This document shows positions 38,060-47,215 of a stretch of 64,000 nucleotides of DNA, in pieces. This DNA is from Mantamonas sphyraenae (lineage: Eukaryota > CRuMs > Mantamonadidae): positions 186,001-250,000 of the forward strand of contig JAPMXV010000004.1 of NCBI GenBank assembly GCA_026936335.1, written 5' to 3'. How positions within the stretch are numbered: position 1 is the first letter of the stretch; each line of letters begins with the position of its first letter. A program made the position numbers and the translations under genes. Below the pieces are notes generated by a model. The model did no database searches. It was given only the letters and a program-made list of their open reading frames with translations, and was not told the origin of the DNA.

Positions 38060-39514
38060 ATGGAACGAGCAGACGACGAAAATGAAGCGTCTTCCGTCCA
38101 GCTGCTCGATCTTCCAGGCGAGCTGTTGGCCATGGTGGGCATGCAGGTATTGCGTGGTGCCGGTGTGGCAGACCTGTTGGCGTTGTCGTCCTGTTGTCAC
38201 AGGCTACGCACGCTGTTGTTTGACGACAACCATTTCTGGGTGGAAGCAAATCCGGCGTGGCTGGTCTCCGGCACATACCTTGTGAGCATGTCCAAGGACA
38301 GGCGTGTGCGGCTGCGTGGGGAGGCAGTGCAACGTGCAGCCGCGCTGAGTCCTGATGGGACACTTGCACGCAGCGCACAGTACGCGTGGCGTGGTCGAGA
38401 ACGTGAAGCAAACGCACTCGTGAGTCCACGCGTGTTCAAAGCGCACACCTCGACGGTGGAGCGCATGACGTGGCTGAGTGGCGACAGACTTGCCACAGCA
38501 AGCTCTGACGGGTCGCTGGCTGTGTGGGACGCCGACATTCTGCAGCCTGCGGAGCAGGGGCAAGAGTCGGCAGACGTCGCTGAAGAATCGATCCGCGACG
38601 GCTCCCCTGCCGTGACGCAGAGGTGGCAATGGGGAGGGCGATGCGTCGGCGTAACCTCGGTGCGCAACAGGATGGCAGGCGACACTCTGTACGCCTGCAA
38701 CGCGGATGGAAGGCTGGGAGGGTGGCACGTGGCGTCGGACACACGTGCAGAGGTGCAAGGCAGCACCACGGCACTGAACGCCATCACACAGGTCGATCAC
38801 GGCACAGCCATTGTCACGGGGGGCAAGGATCGCATGCTGCGTGTTTGGTCATCGGAGCTTGAGCTTCTCCTCACCGTGCCAGCCCACAGGGGGTCGGTGT
38901 GGGATCTGCAGCCTGTCGTGGGCTTTCCCCAATGTGTGCTATCCACCAGTTACGACCGCACCGTTGCATTGTGGGATCTACGGACCCCGGAACAGCCTGT
39001 GGGGGTCTTTCTGGGCCATCGCGGGACCGTCAACGTGGCACGCATGACCAGCCACTGGCACCTGCTGTCGGCTGGCAACGAGCTTGTTCAGTGGGACATG
39101 CGACTCAATGGCACCCACACACAGCGCATCCGTGGCAGAGACACTCCCGTGTCCAATGCCTGCCTTCACCTCCACGACCGCGCCCACAAGGACTCCATTC
39201 TGAGTCTCCACGTCGATCCTGTGCGTCGCCGTGCCTACACAGGCGCCTTTGACAACTGCCTGTTGGTGTGGCACATGGATGGCAGCCACATGGAGGCTGT
39301 GCATGCCCTCAACTGCAACGAGAAAACCCTTCAACCCATCAAAGCCCATGCACAAGGGTTCAAGCACCAGGGCAACATTGTCGCCGTGTCCACATCGCTC
39401 ACGGCCTCTCTGCGCCAGAGCTACAGCACGCCTGCGTGCATCACAAGCTGTGGCGACGCTGTTCTGGTTGGAGCCACCGATGCCACCGTCACCCTTCTCG
39501 ATCACCATCTGTGA
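38060..39514 (+). CDS. F-box / WD40-repeat protein
   Basis: Single exon, 484 residues from ATG 38060. Residues about 15-62 form an F-box (LLDLPGELLAMVGMQVLRG... LSSCCHRLRTLLFDDNHFW). The remaining 400 residues form a WD40 propeller of about seven blades, for example FKAHTSTVERMTWLSGDRLATASSDGSLAVWD (quoted in part: STVERMTW, DRLATASSDG), IVTGGKDRMLRVWSS, CVLSTSYDRTVALWDLR and RAYTGAFDNCLLVW. F-box/WD proteins are substrate receptors of SCF ubiquitin ligases: the F-box binds Skp1 and the propeller binds a phosphodegron. The target is unknown. It begins 10 bp after the stop of the TAF1C-like gene and ends 32 bp from the convergent SRP19 stop. Confidence 0.87.
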   Translation: MERADDENEASSVQLLDLPGELLAMVGMQVLRGAGVADLLALSSCCHRLRTLLFDDNHFWVEANPAWLVSGTYLVSMSKDRRVRLRGEAVQRAAALSPDGTLARSAQYAWRGREREANALVSPRVFKAHTSTVERMTWLSGDRLATASSDGSLAVWDADILQPAEQGQESADVAEESIRDGSPAVTQRWQWGGRCVGVTSVRNRMAGDTLYACNADGRLGGWHVASDTRAEVQGSTTALNAITQVDHGTAIVTGGKDRMLRVWSSELELLLTVPAHRGSVWDLQPVVGFPQCVLSTSYDRTVALWDLRTPEQPVGVFLGHRGTVNVARMTSHWHLLSAGNELVQWDMRLNGTHTQRIRGRDTPVSNACLHLHDRAHKDSILSLHVDPVRRRAYTGAFDNCLLVWHMDGSHMEAVHALNCNEKTLQPIKAHAQGFKHQGNIVAVSTSLTASLRQSYSTPACITSCGDAVLVGATDATVTLLDHHL

Positions 39515-39546
39515 CCAATATGAACATTATGAAACACTTCTCCACT

Positions 39547-40319
39547 TTACTTGCGTCCCCTCCTGCCTCGCTTGGGCTTCACCTTCTTCGCTTTGCCTCC
39601 TCCGTTGCCCTGGTTCTGCCCGCCGCCGCCGCCGCCGCCGCCGCCCTTCTTCCCGCCGGCCCCAGTCGTCTGTTGGTTGCCGCCGCCCTTGTATGACTTT
39701 GCCAGCGCCTGCATCAGCGTGTACTCTGGCGTATACCGTGGGTGACGATGACGTGCGTGTTAGCTCTCCGTGTCCTCTGGCCTGCGAGAGAGGGTCCACC
39801 CGCCCGCTCGCCTCCTTCCCCCTCAACTCACTGTTCGTGATCTCTTCGTTGTGCAGCTTGCCTTGTGCGTCTTTGATTTGAATGCGCACACGGCCCTTCA
39901 TCGTTGTGTCCTTGCTGTACAGCTTCTCCCCCTGTGTGTGTGTGCGTGGAGTCGCCTGTCCGTGTCAGCCACGTGGCCAACCAATGCGCAAACACTCTCT
40001 GCCCTCTTCCTCCTCCCTTCCATGCCATCTTCAACCCCCTCCCCCGTTCCAACCTGCCACACGGTTCATGCAGCCTGTGTTGGTCCCGTCCTCTCCCAAC
40101 CCATGCACTCGCACTCACCTCGTAGACGCTCGGGAGGCCCAGCAACTCCGCCGTCTTGTGAATGTTGGCTGCCGCAGGGTTGTCCACTGCCGTTTCCAGT
40201 CCGATGCGACGTCCCTGCTTCAACGTCTTGCCCTTGTGGATGTACACCGGGTAGATGGTCAGATAGGTCTTGTCTACTTCCGCGGAGGACATCTGTGTGT
40301 CGGAAATTGTTGGCTTCAT
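39547..40319 (-). CDS. SRP19: Signal recognition particle 19 kDa protein
   Basis: Three exons: 40319-40119, 39931-39832 and 39725-39547, with introns 39932-40118 (GTGAGT, (CA)n CAG) and 39726-39831 (A|GTGAGT, GCCAG, CTAAC motif). This gives 159 residues from 40319 or 150 from the more likely Met at 40292 (MSSAEVDKTYLTIYP); human SRP19 has 144. The core matches throughout: YLTIYPVYIHKGKTLKQGRR, NPAAANIHKTAELLGLPSVYE joined to GEKLYSKDTTMKGRVRIQIK. A Gly-run and basic tail (KAKKVKPKRG) end in RRGRK. SRP19 binds helices 6 and 8 of SRP RNA and allows SRP54 to load. No single open frame shows the whole protein. The ATG at 40319 directly follows the TGA of the FERM-protein gene. Confidence 0.93.
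39619..39660 (-). repeat. (GGC)n tract coding poly-Gly in SRP19
   Basis: A GCC/GGC trinucleotide run in the last exon encodes about nine Gly in the SRP19 tail. Such tails are disordered in other SRP19 proteins. Confidence 0.75.
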
Positions 40320-43300
40320 TCAGGCGTTCGCATCGATCGACTGGAACCGCTCGTCCACCTCCAGCCCATCCTCGGCAACGCTCTCTGTGCTGTGGAGTTC
40401 GTCCACTGTGCGTTGCAACAGTCCTGCCACCAGCTGCACTCCCGTCAGCCTCAGCGAGTCGGGTGTTGCTTGCTGCATCGCTCCACCTTGCAGCGCAGAC
40501 TCAAATTCCTTGGCTTTGCTGCCCAGCTCCATGCAGATGGCCAGAAACGCAGCATGGTCCTTGGGTTTGAGTTTGGTCAGCAACTGGCCGTTCACAAGCA
40601 CCGCCGTGGTGCTGTTGTGCGTTTCAAACTGTTTTTGCAGCTTTGCCAGAGCCACAGCGTCACTCTCGTCCACCCCCTCCTTGGTCTTGCGCCGAATTTG
40701 CTGCAATTGCTGCCTGCACTTGCGCAGGTGATCGTGGCACGCGTCCACCATGGCCATCTGCAGCAGCAGGTGCTTCAGCTCCAGAAAGTGTTGCCACACC
40801 ACCGTGATCTTTGACACTGTGCGCGTCTGCATGTCTTGGCGCAAGTCTGTTTCAAACACGGGATTCTTGATCATGTTCACCAACGTGCCCACAGAGCTCT
40901 TCAGCGTCTCTACAACCCCCGACAGGCCGCTGCGCAGCATGGACGAGTGCTGCTTTGTCAGAATGTGCACACACGACACAAACTCGCTCGTCTGCTCCGA
41001 CACAAGGTCCACCAATCCGTACAGCGTGCCCGTCATCTCCACTTGCCACTCACGAACCAGCTGCACCAAAAACACCAGCGACGCACGCATGTCCTCGCTG
41101 CCCCGTTTCGCAAGCTCGCTCGCTGCCTCTGCAGACTCCAGCAGTGCCGCACGCGCCTCCTTCTTCTGCAGCTGCACCAAAAAGAATGCCTCTGCGTCCC
41201 ACGGCATCTCTTGCGACAGCTCCCCGAGCTCGCTGTCGTCCAATCCCTCCATCTGTGCCAGGTCCGCCGCTTCCCGCAACCCGTCCACATCCAGCGAGTC
41301 CATCCCCTCGCCCAGGCCGCGACTACTGCTGCTTGAGCTGCCTGCGTTGCTGCTGCTCGAACTGCTGCTGCTTGAGCTGCTGCTGCTGCTTGAGCTGCTC
41401 CCGCCACCGTCGTCGCCGCCGCTGCCAAGGCCGCGCTGCTTTGCCCATCCTCCCACACTGCTCGACGACGACGATGACGTGGTCGACGTGAAGCTGTCGC
41501 CAGACGACGACCGCCTGCTGGACGCCTCTCCGTCCCCGACCAAGGTCTTTCCCGACGTCTGCCGCCTCAGTATGCCGTGGGTTTCTGCTGCAGCCGGTGC
41601 CGGTGCACTTGGCTTGACCAGGCTCTCGTCCAGATCGCCTTGCACCGTGACGTCGTCGTCCTCAGTTGCGTCGTCGTCGTTGGCTGCACTTGCCCCGTCT
41701 ACGGACGACGAGCCAATGCTCCCTGGCGTGCTTGTGCCCGACGGGATGTCCTCCACGTCGACCTTGCCCAGCCGCGCTGCAGTGCCCGCCTGGCCCTGTC
41801 CCATGGGCTCCACTTTGCTCTCTGTTGTTTGCACAAATTCAATGTGCACCGTCGTGTTGGTGGTGATTGTGTGCAGGCTGCCGCCCTGTACACGAAACTC
41901 GCTGTTTGTGTCACTCAGTGTCATCTCGGACCGTTTTGTCTCCACCAACGCCCCGTCCGGCTGCACACTCTTGTCCACTTGGTACTCCATGCTTCCTTGC
42001 CTGTCTGCGTACGGTTGCTTCCCTTTCACCGCGGTTCCAACATCGCTTCCACTCGCATCTTGCCACATCTGCAGCTCGCCATCGCCATCCGTTCCTACCA
42101 TCGAGGGCACGGGTGACGTTGACTTGGACTCCATCTCGCTGTGGCTGGAAGCCATGGCTGCGATTTCGCGGTGCGAGATCCCTCCGCTCCCGTTGCTGTC
42201 CGTGCTGCTTGTGCGCCTGCGGCGCACCGAGTCTGCCTGTCGCTGCATGTCCAGCTGTGCCGCCATGCGTGCGTCCCGTTTGACCACCAGGTCGTGCAGG
42301 ATGTCTGAAATCGTGTCGGACTCCAGAGTGTACAGCGTGATGTTTTCCGCCACATCCATCACGAAAAAATCCACACGAGCCACCCATCGCTTCAGCGACG
42401 ACAAAGGGTATCTTTTCATCGGCGTGTGCTTGCTGAACGGATACGCCATGATCAGCTCGTCTTCCCGCACCCCCAGAATCGCCTTTTCGAACTGTTTGTT
42501 CGCCTTGTCAATCAGCTGCCGCACCTCAAACTGGTGGTCTGTGTGCAGGCACTTGTTGCGGATGACGGCCAAGTAGCGCCACTTGGCCTCCTCCTCGCTC
42601 AGGCGCCGGATGCTCTGGTGTGTGCTGAGGATGTCTCGTTCCAAATTTGGCACAGAAACCCACTCGGGCGGCACAAACTCGTCCAGGTTGCCCGTGAGAA
42701 ATCCCAACGTGTGGACAGCCGTGTCATGCGGCCCACAATCGGCGTGCATCTGCAACGCCGCAGCCAGGATGAGCTGCTCGTCCGTGGGGAGCACGTTCTC
42801 CTGGCCGTTGATGAACGACGTGACCACATCGTTGTACTGCGTGTCCAGGTCCACAACATCGGCATCGAACGACGCATCCAAAGCTTGGATGCGCCAGTGG
42901 AAGTACAGGTGAGTGTTGGGTGCCACGTTGTAATCCAGCAGCGTTTTGTGCTCGTCCAGCTCGGTTTCCTTCTCTGTTTCCGAATCCAAGGAGATGTACA
43001 GCCCTTTGGCATCCTCGCCAACCTTGTCACATACAAACTGCGGGTTCAAAGGGGAAGTGTGGCCGTGTGTGTGTGTGTGAGTAAGTCTGTGCAAACCTGT
43101 GCCTCGCTCCAGAACGTCCGGGAACCCAGGCTACCGGTCGGCCAGGGTTGCACACAACTCACCTGCAGCAGCTGGGCGACAGTCAAGGTCAGGTCAATGA
43201 GCAGGCGATAGCCTTGCTTCTCTTCACGGAAGAAGCAGTTGACGGTGGTGTATCTGTGGCGCACAACCATGGTGCACTGCAGATGCGAGGGGCAGCAGGG

Positions 43301-43855
43301 CGACATTGAGTGAGCGAAACGGAATCCAAGGTGGCACAATGTGTGCAATGTGTGTGTGACAGAGCGGCGGCAGCCGGGGCGGGGCGGGAGAAGCTGAAGA
43401 AAGGCCGCGAAGAATGGACGGGCGACCAGAGGCTGACACTTACGACGGCACCGAGGGGCAGCTCTTTCAGGAGGGTGTCTGAGGGACAGTAGGCGTGTTG
43501 CAATTCCATGTTGTGCATGGTGTATATAAGCGGGTTCTGTGCGGCGCTGAAGCGCTGGTAGTGCAGCACGGCCACTTTTTCGCCGTGCGGAAGCCCAGGC
43601 AGCATCCGGCCAAGGCGCGTGAGCACGTCGCGCACCGTGTTGCCGTCCCTTTCCACGCTCATCTGTACATTGCGCTGGTATGGTGCCATGCGCACGTGGA
43701 TGTTGACCAGCACGGGGTCCAAACCCGTGAAGGAGGTCTGCGGAAGGATGAGGGTCAGCGCGCGACAAAGAAATGGGCAAAGGGCAATCTGAAAGCATGC
43801 AGACGTGACACAACAATGCTTGGAATCGCTGCACAAATGCATGGACATGCACCAT
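40320..43855 (-). CDS. Talin-head-like FERM-domain protein (first exon uncertain)
   Basis: Firm exons: 43737-43444, 43276-43163 and 43037-40320, with introns 43277-43443 (GTAAGT) and 43038-43162 (GTGAGT), all phase 0, giving 1,041 residues. The N-terminal 400 residues read as F0-F1-F2-F3 of a talin-type FERM head: LVNIHVRMAPYQRNVQMSV; YTTVNCFFREEKQGYRLLID; LPTDEQLILAAALQM; then a PH-like F3 around YPLSSLKRWVARVDFFVMDV. FERM heads bind membranes and receptor tails. The rest is Ser-rich linker (poly-Ser near 41330-41400) and a 250-residue helical region. The first exon is not settled. ATG 43855 with a GTGCAG donor at 43834 would add seven residues. Alternatively the upstream F-box exon (GTAAGT at 44173, same phase) could splice directly here. 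Confidence 0.75.
41329..41400 (-). repeat. (AGC)n-type tract coding poly-Ser in FERM protein
   Basis: An imperfect CTG/CTT (minus-strand AGC/AAG-like Ser codon) trinucleotide run encodes about 20 Ser between the FERM head and the helical tail. Confidence 0.75.
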
Positions 43856-44097
43856 GGACCCCGATTGGGGGCCGGGGATACTGATGGAACGCGGTGGCGC
43901 GCCCGGAGTGCCCTTGCCGAAAAAGGCCAGTGGGAACCGCCGTGGCAAGGAGACGTGAAGCACGGACCGGACGAGCGCCTCCAAGGGATGTCCCGAGTGT
44001 GTCTGTGCACGTAGAGCGCATGTGAAATCTCGCTGGGGCAGCATGCAGCCATGTGCAATGGACAGGAGTTTTGCGCGGGAGAGGGTCGCGGGTCACT
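43738..44097. other. 360-bp stretch without a firmly assigned gene
   Basis: Lies between the firmly supported FERM exon and the end of the F-box/LRR open frame. On the minus strand one frame is stop-free across most of it (including PLEALVRSVLHVSLPRRFPL). A CTGAC branch-like motif and CCGCAG acceptor sit at its FERM end (43738-43760). It probably holds the FERM promoter and a short first exon, or an extended intron or exon joining the two genes. No RNA gene or repeat was recognised. Confidence 0.5.
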
Positions 44098-44745
44098 TCA
44101 ACCCCACACGCCGTGGCGGCGGCGGTCCGTGGCCCGCCGCTGGGCCACGACGCACCACGGATGCAAACTTACCACCAGTCGGACATGGTCAAACTCGTTG
44201 TTCAGATCTTCGGCCACGAGGGCATTGATGCGCGTGCACCCGGTCATGTCCAGCTCCTGAAGGCGCGGCAGACCGCGAAGCACAGCCCTGAAGCCGTCCG
44301 CCGTCACGTTTGGGAAGCCCCGACACAGCAGCTGGCGACAGTGGTCCAACTTGCCACTCTTGACCAGCGCCACTAGGCGCGTGTCGTCCAACCATGTCAC
44401 CGCTTCCTCGTTGCTGTCCTCGTCTCGTGCCAGGCTGCGCTGCACCAGGGCAAACACGTCCACTGACCACCACAGCCTGAACCGTGCGTCGTCACCGTCC
44501 TCATCCTCGTCCTGCACCCCGCCAGCAGCCAATGTCGTGTTTGTGTGTGCATCTGCGCCTCCCTTGCCTTGCGCTTCTGCACGTGCCAGCCCCTCTGCGT
44601 TGGCGGCCGTCAACACACGCAGCTGCCGCGATACCTGCGCCAGTGCCATCAGGTCCACAAACTGCAATTTGTGCAACACTGCCAACCACACCTCCTCAGG
44701 CAATCCAAGCCAGTCTGGAGGTGAATCCCGGCCTGTCTGACTCAT
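44098..44745 (-). CDS. F-box / leucine-rich-repeat protein (3' end uncertain)
   Basis: Open frame of 215 residues from ATG 44745. An F-box is at residues about 10-50 (WLGLPEEVWLAVLHKLQFVDLMALAQVSRQLRVLTA), followed by an acidic linker and two LRR-like segments (HCRQLLCRGFPNVTADGF, LPRLQELDMTGCTRINALVAEDL). F-box/LRR proteins are SCF substrate receptors. At 44173 the frame passes a perfect GTAAGT donor (CTGGTG|GTAAGT). Beyond it the translation becomes Arg-rich and unlike an LRR, ending at 44098. The real gene may therefore splice at 44173 into an exon within 43860-44040 or even onto the FERM exon at 43737. An AT-rich block (44758-44775) just upstream of the ATG may be its core promoter. Confidence 0.65.
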   Translation of the reverse strand: MSQTGRDSPPDWLGLPEEVWLAVLHKLQFVDLMALAQVSRQLRVLTAANAEGLARAEAQGKGGADAHTNTTLAAGGVQDEDEDGDDARFRLWWSVDVFALVQRSLARDEDSNEEAVTWLDDTRLVALVKSGKLDHCRQLLCRGFPNVTADGFRAVLRGLPRLQELDMTGCTRINALVAEDLNNEFDHVRLVVSLHPWCVVAQRRATDRRRHGVWG

Positions 44746-44757
44746 GGCACTGTGTTT

Positions 44758-44775
44758 TTAATTTTTTGAGGGGAC
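44758..44775 (-). promoter_or_regulatory. AT-rich element upstream of F-box/LRR gene
   Basis: TTTTTAATTTTTTGAG on the plus strand reads CTCAAAAAATTAAAAA towards the gene. It is the most AT-rich run between genes in the window and lies about 12-30 bp before the ATG. A TATA-like role is inferred. Confidence 0.3.
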
Positions 44776-44818
44776 CGGCGCATGCTCTGCTCACCACACT
44801 TCCCATCACCCAAACCCA

Positions 44819-47134
44819 TCAAACGACCGTGAATTGCACCAGGCCACTGTAGCTGCTGCCTCCCGTGCCAAACTTGCCGTACAGCGTGCAGTCCGACGCA
44901 CCGCTTTGGATGGAAATCTCCTGGTCGTAGTCTCCGCCCTCGTTGACGTCAAAGTGGTTCCAATTCGAGTCCACGACGAGTGCAAGTGCCTTGGCGTCCT
45001 CCACATGGAAGCGAAAGCGTGTGGTGCTGCCTGCGGCAACGCCGCCCTCGCCAGGCTCCTCCAACGAACCCCCATGCTTCTCGAACGAGCTGTACACATG
45101 AGGAAAGATCACCTTGCGGCCCAGGCCACTGCTCACCGAACACACGTAGTCCAGGACCCCGTCGTAGGAGCCTGAGCGCTCAGGCGGCTTCGCGTACAGC
45201 CGCAGGACGTAGTCGCCTGCAGAAGGAAACATGACGTCGACATGGACCACGTCGCCCACAGAACGCACAAAAGTGGTGTTGTCCACACGACTGCCCCCTT
45301 TCTTGGACGTTTCCAATCGCGCCAGCATTTCCACAGCTGTGTCCTGCGCCAGCTGCAGCTCAAGCTTCTGCTCAATGCCTGCAATCTGGCCATGCGGGTG
45401 CGACTTCAGGTGCAACCCCATGCCCCAGAAGTATCCAGACGGGTTTGCCAGCTGATCAAACTCTTCCTTGCTTGGTGGCGACTCCATCAGCAGCCATTCT
45501 TCCTTGCCCGGCTCCGGGTAGTGTGAGAACACAAACTCATCTGGCGCTGACATGAAGTAGAACTCTTTCCAGCCGCGTGTGTACTCCATGCCGTTCACAG
45601 AACCTGCAGCCCATGTGCAGTCGCTGATGGACCAATCGCCGTCGATTTTCACCGCTGTCCATGCGTGGTTGACACTCGTCGTGTCACCGATGCTGTAGCC
45701 AGCTCCTTTGGAAAAACCATGCACCTTGCATGCCTCCATGCCTGCCTGACGGCACATTTCCACCAGAAGCGATGCGTACCCTTCGCAAACCGAAGTCCTG
45801 CTTCGGAACACTCCCTCGGCGTCTGTCGCCCCGTAATTGCCCGAGTACAGTCCCTTGACGTTGTAGCTGATGTTGTGTGCGCACCAACGAAAGATGGAGC
45901 GGAACCTCAGCAGCTCCTCCTCGTACGGCGCCACCAGGTGTTCAACGAGGCTCGACAGCGATTTCTCCTTGCTCTTTGGTGTTTTGATGGCCCTCTTGTC
46001 CACGTCCACGAACACCGCTCTGTCTACGATGCCCTTCATCCCCTTCCCGCTGCTGCTGCTGCTGCTGCTACTGCCACTGCCGCTGCTGCTGGCGGTGACG
46101 GTCACTTCTTCGTCGTCCTCCTTCGAATCGCCTCCCGACGACATGATCTGATGCTCCAAACGTTTCCGTTCCACCCTTACACGTGCCATGTGCGCACGCG
46201 CAAGGCGCTGGATGCGTGTCACGGCAATGACGGCGAAAACTGCTTGCATCAGGTCCTCGCTCGCAAACAGTTCGCCAAGATGCTCGTCCACAGCCTGGAC
46301 GAGATGCTCGCGTGCTGTGGAGATCGGTTCAATGTCGTGCGATGCCAGCATCGTCAGCAGCTCGTCATCCGTCATCTTGGTCACATCCATGCGACCCATC
46401 ACAGAATGCAGGTGTTTTTCGTACTCATGAGCGTCAAACGTTGTTCGGGTCACGTTTTCCACGCCTGTGAAAAGCCCATGCATGGGCTTGCATGTGAAGA
46501 AGCGTGTGCCATCCACACTGCCATCGCAATCGCCCAGGGGCTGATCCAAAACCAGTCCCACCACAGGCTCCAGTCCACTGGAGAACGCGTGGTTCAACTC
46601 GCCGATGAACGCAACCACACCCGTTTTGCCATCCTTGGTAGCCACATGGACGCCCACACCCAAGTCTGCGTGCTCTCGATACGCCTGGAGGCCGTCCACA
46701 GCGTTTTGCAACTGCTGCACCACGTTGTCAAAGTCTGCCACCACCTCTGCCTCCACCTGTGCCCTCATTTCCTGCTGCGACTGTGCATTCGACTGTGTCT
46801 GTGACGTCCGCTGCTCCAGGTCTGCCACCTGCGCCTTGAACTCGGCCACCTCGCGTTTGCGGATTTCCTGTAGCCGCTTGTTTCTCGCCTCCAGATCCAC
46901 CACCGTCTCCTCCAGCTCCTTGTGCACCTGTTTCTCATGTTTCAATTCCTCCGCCTCCTCCATCTCCTTCGCCTGCACGGTTGCCAGCTGCTGCTTCAAC
47001 GCTGCAATCTCCTCCCGTTGCTGTACAACGGTGGCCTCGAGCTCCCGCTCCCTGGAGCTCTTTGTTTGTGCATTGCCTCCGCTGGCTGTCACCACGTTGC
47101 TCTCTTTGCTCGTCTGACTGGCTCCGCAACCCAT
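44819..47134 (-). CDS. N-myristoylatable CAP-Gly / IQ / transglutaminase-like (KY-type) protein
   Basis: Single exon, 771 residues from ATG 47134. This start gives MGCGASQTSKES, a strong N-myristoylation and palmitoylation context; a longer frame upstream is open but uninformative. Order: a coiled coil of about 110 residues; a CAP-Gly domain (LGVGVHVATKDGKTGVVAFIG, then GDCDGSVDGTRFFTC in the place of the GKNDG motif); an IQ-like helix (RIQRLARAHMARVRV); a Ser run (46050-46090); and a transglutaminase-like fold. Its triad is intact: Cys450 in SVCEGYASL, His490 in VNHAWTAV and Asp505 in ISDCTWA. A C-terminal beta-rich region resembling that of kyphoscoliosis peptidase (KY) follows. It may act on or merely bind cytoskeletal partners at a membrane. 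It is divergent from PDAT across 81 bp. Confidence 0.85.
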   Translation of the reverse strand: MGCGASQTSKESNVVTASGGNAQTKSSRERELEATVVQQREEIAALKQQLATVQAKEMEEAEELKHEKQVHKELEETVVDLEARNKRLQEIRKREVAEFKAQVADLEQRTSQTQSNAQSQQEMRAQVEAEVVADFDNVVQQLQNAVDGLQAYREHADLGVGVHVATKDGKTGVVAFIGELNHAFSSGLEPVVGLVLDQPLGDCDGSVDGTRFFTCKPMHGLFTGVENVTRTTFDAHEYEKHLHSVMGRMDVTKMTDDELLTMLASHDIEPISTAREHLVQAVDEHLGELFASEDLMQAVFAVIAVTRIQRLARAHMARVRVERKRLEHQIMSSGGDSKEDDEEVTVTASSSGSGSSSSSSSSGKGMKGIVDRAVFVDVDKRAIKTPKSKEKSLSSLVEHLVAPYEEELLRFRSIFRWCAHNISYNVKGLYSGNYGATDAEGVFRSRTSVCEGYASLLVEMCRQAGMEACKVHGFSKGAGYSIGDTTSVNHAWTAVKIDGDWSISDCTWAAGSVNGMEYTRGWKEFYFMSAPDEFVFSHYPEPGKEEWLLMESPPSKEEFDQLANPSGYFWGMGLHLKSHPHGQIAGIEQKLELQLAQDTAVEMLARLETSKKGGSRVDNTTFVRSVGDVVHVDVMFPSAGDYVLRLYAKPPERSGSYDGVLDYVCSVSSGLGRKVIFPHVYSSFEKHGGSLEEPGEGGVAAGSTTRFRFHVEDAKALALVVDSNWNHFDVNEGGDYDQEISIQSGASDCTLYGKFGTGGSSYSGLVQFTVV

Positions 47135-47215
47135 TGCCTGCCTTGTTGCTGCTGAGGGAGATTGGTTTGGCGTGCGCTTGCGCTCGCTCGCCCACCGACG
47201 CACGCGCACTCTGCC
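47135..47215. promoter_or_regulatory. Probable bidirectional promoter, transglutaminase-like protein / PDAT
   Basis: 81 bp between divergent ATGs. It contains GATTGGTTT, whose complement is a CCAAT-box match, but no TATA. Inferred from position. Confidence 0.42.

Noticed and set aside
39551-39745. Plus-strand frame with poly-Pro (MRPLLPRLGF...)
   Set aside because: It is the complement of the Gly-rich last exon of SRP19.
43521-43532. GTATATAAGC as a TATA box
   Set aside because: It lies inside FERM-protein coding sequence (codons for Ile-Tyr-Thr on the minus strand) and not upstream of any gene in its orientation.
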